Of a stretch of 64,000 nt of DNA, positions 7,521-15,996 are shown in pieces. How positions within the stretch are numbered: the first letter of the stretch is position 1; each line of letters starts with the position of its first letter. The translations under genes were made by a program, and so were the position numbers. Origin of the DNA: Halobacillus locisalis (GTDB taxonomy: Bacteria > Bacillota > Bacilli > Bacillales > Halobacillaceae); assembly GCF_013694105.1 (NCBI RefSeq), contig NZ_JACEFG010000004.1:185304-249303 (forward strand), read 5' to 3'. Below the pieces are notes generated by a model, which worked only from the letters and a program-made list of their open reading frames with translations, was not told the origin of the DNA and made no database searches.

Positions 7521-7562
7521 AAAACCCAGTCTACCATGACAAAATGGTAGACTGGGTTTATT
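7521..7562 (+). terminator. Terminator of the pheromone precursor gene
   Basis: AAACCCAGTCTACCAT pairs perfectly with ATGGTAGACTGGGTTT around GACAAA, followed by ATTTTAT. It closes the receptor-peptide unit. Confidence 0.9.
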
Positions 7563-7632
7563 TTATCAGGATATATGTGTAGGACTTGTTGGCCCTGTTC
7601 TCTCAAAAGGCGCCTCTTTAAACAAAATCTTT

Positions 7633-9162
7633 TTATGAAGATTTCTTGTTTCTTAATTGTTCCGCTTTAGGCTTCCTTTGTGGGATTTCTTCTGACCTTA
7701 TCATTTTGATGAAGGCATACACGAACAGAATGATGACGACTGTGAACGGCAATGCAGAAACTAAGGAAGCGGTCTGCAGGGCATTCAACCCTCCAGCAAC
7801 AAGTAGGACGCCGGCGATCGCTGCCATCAGCACTCCCCACGTTATTTTGATCATCAAAGAGGGTTGCAAGTCACCGTTGGACGTCATACTTGCCAAGATA
7901 TATGTGGCAGAATCGGCTGATGTGATCAAGAAAGTAGCAATCAGCAGAATCGATAGCAGTGAAAGGATACTCGTCATAGGTAAGTATTGGTAGGTTTCGA
8001 ACAAAGCGACTGTAATATCATTGTTGACCGCTTGCGCAATGTTCGTGCCATTATTCAAATCACTATTCAGGGCGGTTCCGCCAAACGTAGCAATCCACAA
8101 GCACGCAATGAGTGGCGGTACGACTAGCACGCCAAAAATAAACTCTCGAATGGACCGGCCCCTCGAAACACGAGCGACAAACGCCCCGACAAATGGAGAC
8201 CACGCAATAACCCATGCCCAGTAAAAAATCGTCCATTCACGCAACCAAGACCCACCTTCATAAGGAGTCAGGCGTAAGCTGTAATTAACGAAGTTGGCAA
8301 TGTAATCACCTAAGCCGAGTGTGAACGTATTTAATATGAAAATAGTAGGACCAGCAATAAACACGAAGGCTAGAAGAATCAAGCATAAGCTTAGATTCAG
8401 GTTACTCAACCATTTAATTCCCTTATTCAACCCTGTTGAAGAGGAAATAAGGTAGAGAGCAAGTAAAGCAGCCGTGATCAGAAGTTGTACCCATGTCGCA
8501 TTGGGAACATTGAAAACGGCTTTCAACCCCCCGTTCATCTGCAATATGCCTAAACCAAGTGACGTAGCAATTCCCATGACTGTCGCAATGACAGCTAAGG
8601 AGTCGATCGTGTGTTTGACGCTTTTCCGTTTACCCAAAACAGGTTCTAGAGCTGTTGAGATAAGGCCATTCTTGTTTTTTCTGAATTGTAAATAAGCGAT
8701 GAGAAGGCCGACAATGGCAAAAACAGACCACTGGTTCACACCCCAATGGAAGAATGCGTAGCCCATGGCGATTCTAGCAGCCTCTTCGGTTTGAGCTTCT
8801 AAGCCGGTAAATGGAGTCTCGAAGAAATGGCTCATCGGCTCTGCTACACCCCAGAAAACTAATCCGGCACCGAATCCTGCTGAAAACAGCATACCGATCC
8901 AAGTGAAGAAAGGATATTCAGGCTTAGAGTCTTGAGGTCCTAATTTGATTTTTCCATACTTACTCAAGGCTAAACCCACTAGAAATAGGACGAATCCGAA
9001 TACAGATAACAAGTAGAACCACCCGAAGTTTACGGTGGTGAAGTTGAAGAGTGTGCCGGCTACCTCGCCGAACCCCTCAGGGTTAACGGCTCCGAGCACC
9101 ACTAAGAGTAGTACGACTAAAGAGGAAATGAGAAAGACAGGGTTACCTAATTGTTTTTTCAT
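7633..9162 (-). CDS. BCCT family betaine/carnitine/choline transporter
   Basis: The 509-residue protein has about 12 membrane segments and BCCT hallmarks: YPFFTWIGMLFSAGFGAGLVFWGVAEP near residues 85-111, the conserved tryptophan segment WTIFYWAWVIAWSPFVGAFVARVSRGRSIREF near 307-338, and LITSADSATYILASMTSNG near 413-431. It should import glycine betaine or a related osmolyte with sodium. ATG at 9162 is chosen because AAAGGAG lies 5 bases upstream; the longer frame from 9201 has no ribosome site. It is a single gene, divergent from the DUF2254 gene. A paralogue follows at 10957. Confidence 0.92.
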   Translation of the reverse strand: MKKQLGNPVFLISSLVVLLLVVLGAVNPEGFGEVAGTLFNFTTVNFGWFYLLSVFGFVLFLVGLALSKYGKIKLGPQDSKPEYPFFTWIGMLFSAGFGAGLVFWGVAEPMSHFFETPFTGLEAQTEEAARIAMGYAFFHWGVNQWSVFAIVGLLIAYLQFRKNKNGLISTALEPVLGKRKSVKHTIDSLAVIATVMGIATSLGLGILQMNGGLKAVFNVPNATWVQLLITAALLALYLISSSTGLNKGIKWLSNLNLSLCLILLAFVFIAGPTIFILNTFTLGLGDYIANFVNYSLRLTPYEGGSWLREWTIFYWAWVIAWSPFVGAFVARVSRGRSIREFIFGVLVVPPLIACLWIATFGGTALNSDLNNGTNIAQAVNNDITVALFETYQYLPMTSILSLLSILLIATFLITSADSATYILASMTSNGDLQPSLMIKITWGVLMAAIAGVLLVAGGLNALQTASLVSALPFTVVIILFVYAFIKMIRSEEIPQRKPKAEQLRNKKSS

Positions 9163-9445
9163 GGGATCTCCTTTCAAATAGATCGAAATGAATTCATTCA
9201 TTTATTCCCTTCCATTTCTTGTTAAAAACATTATCTGTAAAAAAACAGAACGTTTGTAAAGGTTATCGTTGAAATCCTTCTTTAGTAGCGAGACGCAATG
9301 GCCTGCTTCCTTTCCAGTGTTGAAGCGCGGTTTTCATACTGATTTTACCAGAAAAATAGAAGGGTAGAATTGGAGAAAGAGGGGAACTATAAAAGAGTGG
9401 CATACATAATAATAAGTTGTATGAAAAGGAAGGAAGGTGTAAGGA

Positions 9446-10774
9446 ATGAACAAAGAAAAAGCGTGGGTGAATGTGAGGGATAGTTTCTGGTTCCTTCCAG
9501 CGTTATACAGCTTTATTTCAGTGGTGATGGTGGCTTTTGTTAGTGCGCTCGACGTTTGGGCCGTTCCCCAAATCAAGGATAGTTTGCCGAAGTTGTTTTT
9601 CACAGAAAAAAGCGTGGCCCAGACGTTATACGGGTCTTTGATCACATCTATTTTAACGATGACGACCATCAGCTTTTCGACAATCATGGTAGTCTTAACG
9701 ACATACACGACTCAATTTTCGCCACGAACGTTACAAGACTTCATGAAAAGTCGTGTCACTCAACATGTCCTAGGGGTGTACTCCTTTGGGTTTGTGTTCG
9801 CTCTGATTAATTTATTGCTGTTAGGAAGCGGGGACAGTCAAGGATTACTGAGCCCGTTCATTACCGTCCTTGTATCCATGGTCTGCCTAGCGTTCTTTAT
9901 TATTTTCATTCATCATTCTTCACGCTTCGTACAGGTGAATAATCTCATAGGGCAAATCCGCACTCATACGTCGGCGGTCATTAGGAAGACATTCTCAGAA
10001 AAGAGTTACAATGAACACGTCGAGTGGGACCAAGATGATATAGACGAGTGGAAAAAGGGAAGGAAGTCTACCGTATTAGCGAATGAATCAGGATATCTTC
10101 AGGGTATTCAAATTCAGGGACTGATCGAATGGGCGAAACAAAATGATGTACTCCTAGAAGCTGATTTTCAAATCGGACATTACATTCAGAAAGGCGTGCC
10201 TGCATTTTACTATTGGCAGAAGGAAGACGCTGGAGAAGAACTGGATGCAAGCCCCAGTATGCAGTATTTACTTATCGGAAATGAGCGGACAGATATTCAG
10301 GATATCGAGTTCTCTATTCAGAAGCTGGTGGAGATTGCGGTAAAAGCCATCTCACCAAGTATCAATGACCCTCATACAGCGGTCAACTGCATTAATCGGG
10401 TCGGCTCATTATTGTCAGATTTGGCAGCTGTTTATAAACCTATCCAATATTATTCAGATTCTAATGAGGATATTAGGTTGTTAATGGAGCCCCGTTATTT
10501 CCGTGATTATGTATATAAAAGTTTCTACCAAATCCGGATTTATGGAAAACATGACTTGTCTGTAATGAATGGAGTCCTCGAAGCGTTATACAAAATATCC
10601 GTTGCTCAAGGCGGCGACATTCGGGATGATACGTGGAGATTCGGCGAGTACGTTATAGAATCTGTCGAAACGAGCGAGTTGAATGATTTGGACTATGAGC
10701 GCTTTTATAAGCAAGCCCAGAAATTAGCAGACGCATGCAATGAGTCTTTACCTTTATCACGTACGCCTCTTTAG
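9446..10774 (+). CDS. DUF2254 membrane protein
   Basis: The 442-residue protein has four hydrophobic segments in the first 150 residues (FWFLPALYSFISVVMVAFVSALD, then one around LITSILTMTTISFSTIMVV, then two before residue 155) followed by a soluble domain. The patterns TTQFSPRTLQDFMKSRVTQHVLG and AISPSINDPHTAVNCINRVGSLL are typical of DUF2254. The function of this family is unknown. GGAAGGTG precedes the ATG. It lies between two BCCT transporter genes, which may hint at a role in osmotic or membrane stress (weak inference). Confidence 0.85.
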   Translation: MNKEKAWVNVRDSFWFLPALYSFISVVMVAFVSALDVWAVPQIKDSLPKLFFTEKSVAQTLYGSLITSILTMTTISFSTIMVVLTTYTTQFSPRTLQDFMKSRVTQHVLGVYSFGFVFALINLLLLGSGDSQGLLSPFITVLVSMVCLAFFIIFIHHSSRFVQVNNLIGQIRTHTSAVIRKTFSEKSYNEHVEWDQDDIDEWKKGRKSTVLANESGYLQGIQIQGLIEWAKQNDVLLEADFQIGHYIQKGVPAFYYWQKEDAGEELDASPSMQYLLIGNERTDIQDIEFSIQKLVEIAVKAISPSINDPHTAVNCINRVGSLLSDLAAVYKPIQYYSDSNEDIRLLMEPRYFRDYVYKSFYQIRIYGKHDLSVMNGVLEALYKISVAQGGDIRDDTWRFGEYVIESVETSELNDLDYERFYKQAQKLADACNESLPLSRTPL

Positions 10775-10800
10775 AGTGATTTCTAAAGAGGTTTTGTTAT
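10764..10800 (+). terminator. Terminator of the DUF2254 gene
   Basis: CCTCTTTAGA and TTCTAAAGAGG form a stem that includes the stop codon, followed by TTTTGTTATTTT. Confidence 0.8.
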
Positions 10801-10853
10801 TTTCCGTTGTGCAGAAGTATGTCGATATGTGCTAACATTTAGATGGGAGTTTT

Positions 10854-10878
10854 GTTTATCTTTTGTGCCAGTGGGTAC
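10854..10878 (+). promoter_or_regulatory. SigB-type promoter candidate before the second BCCT gene
   Basis: GTTTAT (10854-10859), 13-bp spacer, GGGTAC (10873-10878), close to the SigB consensus GTTTAA-N12..15-GGGTAT. It lies about 79 bp before the start codon. Confidence 0.55.
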
Positions 10879-10956
10879 TTAATAATCATATCTCACCTTT
10901 GAAAGACTCGGTATGTCTTTTGTATGAAAAATAAAGATTTTTGAAAGGGGAAAGCT

Positions 10957-12477
10957 ATGAATAAAGTCACTTCGGTATTTTGGATAACCTTAGGGATAGC
11001 ATTATTCGCAGTTGCTTGGGGTTCCATCGCTCCAGAGAACTTGCAAACAATAACAGGTGCAATTCAATCATTCATTTCTGTCCATTTCGGTTGGTATTAC
11101 TTACTTATCGTTTCTGGTTTCGTGATTTTCTGTCTTTATATGATTGTTAGTCCTTACGGAAAAATTAGACTGGGGAAACCTACGGATAAACCAGAGTATA
11201 ACTATCTTACTTGGTTTGCTATGCTTTTTAGTGCTGGTATGGGAATCGGTCTTGTATTCTGGGGAGCAGCAGAACCTATCTACTTCTATGCTACCAATGC
11301 ACCAACAACAGAAACAGGTACACCTGCCGCTATAAAAGAAGCGATGCAGTTTGCTTATTTACATTGGGGAATACATGCATGGGCCATTTATGCGACCGTC
11401 GCTCTTGTCTTGGCTTACTTTAAGTTCAGACATGGTGCGCCCGCTCTCATCAGTTCTACCTTAAAACCCATCTTCGGCGATAAAATGGACGGGCCATGGG
11501 GGAGATTAATCGATGTCATCGCTGTCTTTGCGACGATTGTAGGTGTTGCTACAACGCTAGGCTTCGGGGCTTCGCAAATCAATGGTGGATTGACATACCT
11601 GACACCAATCACGGAATCCTTTGGGGTACAGGTGATCATCATTGCTGTCGTTACTGTTTTATTTATGATTTCAGCTTATACAGGCTTAAGTAAAGGGATC
11701 AAATATTTGAGTAACGCCAACATGTTTTTGGCCATTTCACTTATTACTATTATGTTCATCGTAGGTCCAACACTGTTTATTTTAAACATGTTCACAGATA
11801 CATTCGGAGCGTACTTGCAGAACTTGCCTTCAATGAGTTTCAGGTTGGCTCCGACAAGCGAGGAGAATCGTCAGTGGATCAATAGTTGGACTGTCTTCTA
11901 CTGGGCGTGGTGGATCTCTTGGTCACCTTTCGTAGGGATCTTCATTGCTCGTGTCTCCAAAGGTCGTACGATACGTGAATTCTTATCTGGAGTACTTCTC
12001 GTTCCATCGGTTCTCGGGTTCTTATGGTTTGCAACATTCGGTTCGTCTGCTATTCAAGTTCAGCAGGATGGAGAAGCGAATATTGCGGATCTAGCTACAG
12101 AACAGGCTATGTTCGGTACCTTTGATCAATACCCGTTAGGATTACTAATGTCAATCGTTGCTATGGTGTTGATCGGGACATTCTTCATTACATCAGCTGA
12201 CTCAGCTACCTTCGTATTGGGTATGCAAACGACAAACGGTTCATTGACTCCACCTACTGCGGTGAAATTCGTTTGGGGAATCATCCAATCGTCAATGGCT
12301 GCTGTATTGTTGTATTCCGGAGGTCTACAAGCCTTACAGAATGCGCTTATATCGTCAGCTTTTCCGTTCTCGCTACTCATGATACTCATGGTCATTTCGC
12401 TTTATAAAGCCTTAAGAGCAGATAAAGCAGAGATTGACCGCCAAAAAGAAAAAGATAAAGCTAAGTCTTCAGCTTAA
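10957..12477 (+). CDS. BCCT family osmolyte transporter (OpuD/BetH-like)
   Basis: This 506-residue BCCT protein has the signature YNYLTWFAMLFSAGMGIGLVFWGAAEP near residues 80-106, WTVFYWAWWISWSPFVGIFIARVSKGRTIREF near 310-341 and FITSADSATFVLGMQTTNG near 412-430. The tail is highly charged (RADKAEIDRQKEKDK), as in osmosensing BCCT carriers whose C termini sense ionic strength. It should import glycine betaine or relatives with sodium. GAAAGGGGAAAG precedes the ATG. The leader carries a SigB-like promoter. The gene is single and has its own terminator. Confidence 0.92.
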   Translation: MNKVTSVFWITLGIALFAVAWGSIAPENLQTITGAIQSFISVHFGWYYLLIVSGFVIFCLYMIVSPYGKIRLGKPTDKPEYNYLTWFAMLFSAGMGIGLVFWGAAEPIYFYATNAPTTETGTPAAIKEAMQFAYLHWGIHAWAIYATVALVLAYFKFRHGAPALISSTLKPIFGDKMDGPWGRLIDVIAVFATIVGVATTLGFGASQINGGLTYLTPITESFGVQVIIIAVVTVLFMISAYTGLSKGIKYLSNANMFLAISLITIMFIVGPTLFILNMFTDTFGAYLQNLPSMSFRLAPTSEENRQWINSWTVFYWAWWISWSPFVGIFIARVSKGRTIREFLSGVLLVPSVLGFLWFATFGSSAIQVQQDGEANIADLATEQAMFGTFDQYPLGLLMSIVAMVLIGTFFITSADSATFVLGMQTTNGSLTPPTAVKFVWGIIQSSMAAVLLYSGGLQALQNALISSAFPFSLLMILMVISLYKALRADKAEIDRQKEKDKAKSSA

Positions 12478-12490
12478 ATCTATAACAAAT

Positions 12491-12527
12491 GGGGCGAAAT
12501 CATAACTGGTTTCGCCCTCTTGTTTTG
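12491..12527 (+). terminator. Terminator of the BCCT gene
   Basis: GGGCGAAA and TTTCGCCC around a 10-base loop, then CTCTTGTTTTG. Confidence 0.75.
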
Positions 12528-12671
12528 TAATAGAGTATGTAAATCCCGAAGTCATGTATTAGCCGTTTTCTATTACCGAATGAAGAAAATTTGAGAAATG
12601 GTTCATAAAATCTTACAAAACTTTGATAGAATAGATAAGGCAAGCATATGAAATAAAGGAGTTATGGATAT

Positions 12672-13487
12672 ATGTGGGAGTGGAAGAACATTTACAGAGG
12701 AATGCTGATGGGGGCCAGTGATGTCGTCCCTGGTGTCAGTGGAGGTACCATCGCGGTCGTTCTAGGTATCTATGATCGGCTGATCGAAGCGATCAATGGA
12801 GTTTTCAGTAAAGAATGGAAAAAACACCTGAAGTTCTTAATCCCATTAGGGTTAGGAGTCGGGACCGCTATTGTTTTATTGGTCAATCTAATCAACTTTC
12901 TATTTGAAAACTACCCTATACCAACACAGTTTTTCTTCTTAGGACTGATCATTGGTGTTCTCCCTTATTTGACCCATAAGGCAGAAATGAAGAGAACTTT
13001 TGGATCTAAGCATTATGTAATCCTGGTTATCGGGTTAGTCATCGTAGCATCCATGGGGTTTTTCCAAACGAGTGAAACGGACCCTATTAAGAATTTCACG
13101 TTATCCACCTACGTGCTTCTCTTCTTTTCAGGATTCATAGCTAGTAGCGCTATGATTCTGCCGGGTATCAGCGGATCGTTCATGTTATATGTGATTGGTG
13201 TTTATTCAACAATCACGTTAGGTATTGAGAATTTTGATTTCACGATCATTGGCATCGTTGGATTAGGGATCTTACTCGGAATCGTATCGATGAGTAAGAT
13301 TGTGAAGTATTTTCTTGAAAATCATACGTCCGCGACCTTTGCTTTAATCATAGGTCTGGTTATTGGTTCTGTCTTCGTCGTTTTTCCGGGCGTTCCCGGA
13401 ACGGGTGCAATGTGGATTGTAAGCTTCCTTACATTCTTAGGCGGACTACTAGCGGCTTGGCTGCTTGGGCGTGTAGAGTATAAATAA
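12672..13487 (+). CDS. DUF368 protein, candidate polyprenyl-phosphate translocase
   Basis: The 271-residue polytopic protein has the DUF368 signature GASDVVPGVSGGTIAVVLGIYDRLIEA at about residues 14-40 and a second, inverted-repeat-like motif SSAMILPGISGSFMLYVIGVY near 156-176. DUF368 (PopT) proteins are reported to return undecaprenyl phosphate across the membrane for cell wall synthesis, so that role is the best guess. ATG at 12672 has AAAGGAG 9 bases upstream. It is transcribed with a good terminator before it and about 74 bp before the thioredoxin gene. Confidence 0.85.
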   Translation: MWEWKNIYRGMLMGASDVVPGVSGGTIAVVLGIYDRLIEAINGVFSKEWKKHLKFLIPLGLGVGTAIVLLVNLINFLFENYPIPTQFFFLGLIIGVLPYLTHKAEMKRTFGSKHYVILVIGLVIVASMGFFQTSETDPIKNFTLSTYVLLFFSGFIASSAMILPGISGSFMLYVIGVYSTITLGIENFDFTIIGIVGLGILLGIVSMSKIVKYFLENHTSATFALIIGLVIGSVFVVFPGVPGTGAMWIVSFLTFLGGLLAAWLLGRVEYK

Positions 13488-13561
13488 GCACATGATAAGA
13501 CAATAACCACAATAATCCCTTATCATAGAACACAGAGTAACTTAGTAAAGGAGAATAAAAA

Positions 13562-13879
13562 ATGGAATCCATTCATAAGCTAGACACGTTTAACGACATT
13601 ATTACAAGTGAGAACCCGGTGATTGTAAAGTTTCAAGCCGATTGGTGCCCGGATTGCAGACGCATGGACATGTTTATCGGGGATATTTTAGAGGAATATA
13701 ACCAATACAATTGGTATGACGTAAACCGTGATGAGCTTCCCGAAGTAGCGGAGAAGTATGAAGTGATGGGCATTCCAAGTCTGTTGATTTTCAAAGAAGG
13801 TAAGAAAATCGCTCACTTGCATAGTGCCAACGCTAAAACTCCGGAAGAAGTTCAAGAGTTTTTACAAGCAAGCCTGTAA
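13562..13879 (+). CDS. Thioredoxin family protein (WCPDC)
   Basis: The 105-residue protein has the thioredoxin fold with active site WCPDC (C29, C32) and the cis-proline loop GIPSLLIF near residues 75-82. The CPDC active site differs from the CGPC of housekeeping thioredoxin and resembles YtpP-type proteins. It probably reduces disulfides in the cytoplasm; the partner is unknown. AAAGGAG precedes the ATG. It has its own terminator and lies just before a flavoprotein gene, so the two may be redox-linked (inference). Confidence 0.85.
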   Translation: MESIHKLDTFNDIITSENPVIVKFQADWCPDCRRMDMFIGDILEEYNQYNWYDVNRDELPEVAEKYEVMGIPSLLIFKEGKKIAHLHSANAKTPEEVQEFLQASL

Positions 13880-13885
13880 GAATTA

Positions 13886-13918
13886 CGTCCACATGGTTCT
13901 GCCATGTGGACGTTTTGT
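13886..13918 (+). terminator. Terminator of the thioredoxin-like gene
   Basis: CGTCCACATGG / CCATGTGGACG with a 5-base loop, then TTTTGT. The next gene starts only 18 bp later, so partial read-through is possible. Confidence 0.8.
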
Positions 13919-13935
13919 ATCTGGAGGTGTCAATA

Positions 13936-15018
13936 ATGTTGAAACGACTGTTGCTAGTGGGCGCGGGTCATTCTCATCTTGAGGTGATTAGAAAGTTGAA
14001 AGAAGAGCCTTTTCCGAATGTAGAGGTATGTCTTCTCTCTCCTTCCACTTATCAATACTATTCAGGTATGTTCTCCGGCTACACGGAAGGACTCTATGGA
14101 CTTGACGACACACGTGTTAACCTGAAGGAATTGACCGACGCGGCTGGTGTTCATTTCGTAAAGAAAATGGTAGACCGAGTCTTGCCAGAACGAAAGAAAA
14201 TAGTATGCAAGGATCGCTCTGTTTACCCTTTCGATGTAATCAGTTTCGATATAGGGTCCCGTAGCCTCCCGCATGACATGGAAGATACGGTTGCTCGAAC
14301 GATCAAACCCAACTATGAATTTGTCGATCAAATCAATCACCTTCGTGAAACGCACAACCCGCTTTTAGTGGGCGGAGGCGCAGCAGGCTCAGAACTCGCC
14401 ATGTCGATTCAAGCTTATAAAGAAAGAAAGCAAATACCGGGACAAGTCCGCTTAGTCAGTGCCAACCGATTACTAGCTGAAGCACCAAAGCGCGTTTCTA
14501 AGAAGTTGGAATCACTGATAACAAAAAAAGGTATTCAAGTTTGGGAGAATGAACGAGTCGTGGAGATACATGAGCACCATATAAAAACGGAGCAAGGAAA
14601 CCGGATCAGGCACACAGGGGTCTTATGGTTAGGCGGGGCGATTGCTGATCCCATCTTTAAATCATCTGGGATTGGCCACGACGAACGCGGTTTCGCTTAT
14701 GTGAAAGATACGCTTCAATTTGAAGACTACACGCACATATTCGGAGCTGGGGACTGTGTGACAATGTCTTCGTACCCGGATTTGGCAAAGAGCGGTGTAT
14801 ATGCTGTGCGACAAGGACCAGTACTGTGGGAGAACTTAAAGAATTATTTAAGTGAAGGGGAATTGAAAGCCTATCAACCGCAAAGTCAAGCCTTATATAT
14901 CCTGTCCACAGGGCACAAAAAAGGGTTCTTTACGTATGGACTAGTTACCAATCATAGTCATCGGGCGTGGAAATTGAAAAACAAAATAGATACGCAGTTC
15001 ATGAATAAATATAAATAA
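13936..15018 (+). CDS. FAD-dependent NAD(P)H oxidoreductase, NDH-2/SelD-N-like
   Basis: The 360-residue flavoprotein starts with the FAD-binding motif LLLVGAGHSHLEVIRKL. It has a second nucleotide motif LLVGGGAAGSELAMSI near residues 136-151 and the FAD contact HIFGAGDC near 266-273. The H in GAGHSH and the SPSTYQYYSGMFSGYTEG stretch are typical of the flavoprotein domain found alone or fused to selenophosphate synthetase SelD, and related to type II NADH dehydrogenases. The substrate is unknown. ATG at 13936 has GGAGGTG 6 bases upstream; the longer frame from 13906 lies in the terminator. No selD is present in the window. Confidence 0.8.
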   Translation: MLKRLLLVGAGHSHLEVIRKLKEEPFPNVEVCLLSPSTYQYYSGMFSGYTEGLYGLDDTRVNLKELTDAAGVHFVKKMVDRVLPERKKIVCKDRSVYPFDVISFDIGSRSLPHDMEDTVARTIKPNYEFVDQINHLRETHNPLLVGGGAAGSELAMSIQAYKERKQIPGQVRLVSANRLLAEAPKRVSKKLESLITKKGIQVWENERVVEIHEHHIKTEQGNRIRHTGVLWLGGAIADPIFKSSGIGHDERGFAYVKDTLQFEDYTHIFGAGDCVTMSSYPDLAKSGVYAVRQGPVLWENLKNYLSEGELKAYQPQSQALYILSTGHKKGFFTYGLVTNHSHRAWKLKNKIDTQFMNKYK

Positions 15019-15052
15019 GCGACCGATGAGACTCTCCTCGGTCGCTTATTTA
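15014..15052. terminator. Terminator of the flavoprotein gene
   Basis: AATAAGCGACCGA pairs with TCGGTCGCTTATT around TGAGACTCTCC. The A- and T-rich edges allow use in both directions. Confidence 0.8.
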
Positions 15053-15110
15053 TATTGGTATGTGACGTTTATAAAAAGACAGGTTTTAGAAGACACAGAT
15101 AAGAGGGGAT

Positions 15111-15307
15111 AAGGGTTCGTTTTGAAACAACTCGCTTTCCTGCGGAGGAGCCGCCGAACCTCCTCGGTCGTTGACACTCCCTTTGGGGTCTCGCCTGAGT
15201 CCTTCTCCCGCGGGATGGACGTGATTGGTGAGATCCCGCAAGGCGAAGCCTGAGGAAGCTCAGCACATGCCCGTGGAAAGCGAGTCATTTCCTGGCCCTT
15301 CGAACCT
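15111..15307. repeat. Dispersed hairpin repeat, long composite copy (R2)
   Basis: The ends AGGGTTCG and CGAACCT are inverted. The left half matches family type A (CAACTCGCTTTCCTGCGG, CCTCCTCGGTCGTTG, GGGGTCTCGCCTGAGTCC, CCCGCGGGA). The right half matches the inverted type B core (TGAGATCCCGCAAGGCGAAGC, GAGGAAGCTCA, GGAAAGCGAGTC). It lies between convergent genes. Confidence 0.75.
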
Positions 15308-15351
15308 CTACACCACTTAACGAAAACAACCACAATCATGTCTAATTTCAA

Positions 15352-15996
15352 TTATATGTTCAGCCAGCTTCTTACTTTGTCTTTCAATAAGAAAGTGGTG
15401 ACGAGTAAAAGTGCTAAAACAGCGAGAGCTACGAAGATAAGCGTGCGGTCACCACTTGCGAGACTTGATCCCACAAGACTATAGGCAATCGATCCCGGAA
15501 GCATGCCGATTACAGTTGCGGGAACGAAAGATTTCAGTTTCACTCTGGTCATGCCTGCTAAGTAACTTAAAATATCAAATCCTACGATAGGAATTAATCG
15601 CAAAACGAAAACATAAAGGAATCCTTGTTCTTTCATTCGTGGGTAGATCTTTTGAGCCCATTCGGATTCCTGGAATTTCAGTACAGAATCTCCGAAGAAA
15701 CGTCCCATGATATAACCTGTAACAGAAGCCGCTGTGGCCCCGATGACGATGTAGAGTATGCCGGGCCAAAATCCATAAGCGAAGGCGGCTGCAAGGGACA
15801 GAACAGATGTTGGGAAAGCGATAATCGGACCAATGGCGTAGATGCCCATAAACAGGAGAGGGCCATAAATGCCAAAAGATAGAATATAATCTCGAATGCC
15901 CTCAGTCGACACGTCGATATGACGTCGTACAAACCAGACAATAGCGATGAAGACAGCTAAAAAGACAAGGGCACGAACGATGCTTTTCTTCTTCAT
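15352..15996 (-). CDS. TVP38/TMEM64 (VTT domain) membrane protein, YdjX/YdjZ-like
   Basis: The 214-residue membrane protein has a VTT domain: YGPLLFMGIYAIGPIIAFPTSVLSLAAAFAYG near residues 44-75, GATAASVTGYIMGRFFGD near 86-103, then FVLRLIPIVGFDILSYLAG near 129-147. The family is related to DedA and lipid scramblases; bacterial functions are mostly unknown. Its ATG overlaps the stop of the ATPase gene (ATGA), so it is the last gene of the YnjBCD-like operon. E. coli ydjX/ydjZ lie next to ynjBCD too, which supports a real link. Confidence 0.85.
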   Translation of the reverse strand: MKKKSIVRALVFLAVFIAIVWFVRRHIDVSTEGIRDYILSFGIYGPLLFMGIYAIGPIIAFPTSVLSLAAAFAYGFWPGILYIVIGATAASVTGYIMGRFFGDSVLKFQESEWAQKIYPRMKEQGFLYVFVLRLIPIVGFDILSYLAGMTRVKLKSFVPATVIGMLPGSIAYSLVGSSLASGDRTLIFVALAVLALLLVTTFLLKDKVRSWLNI

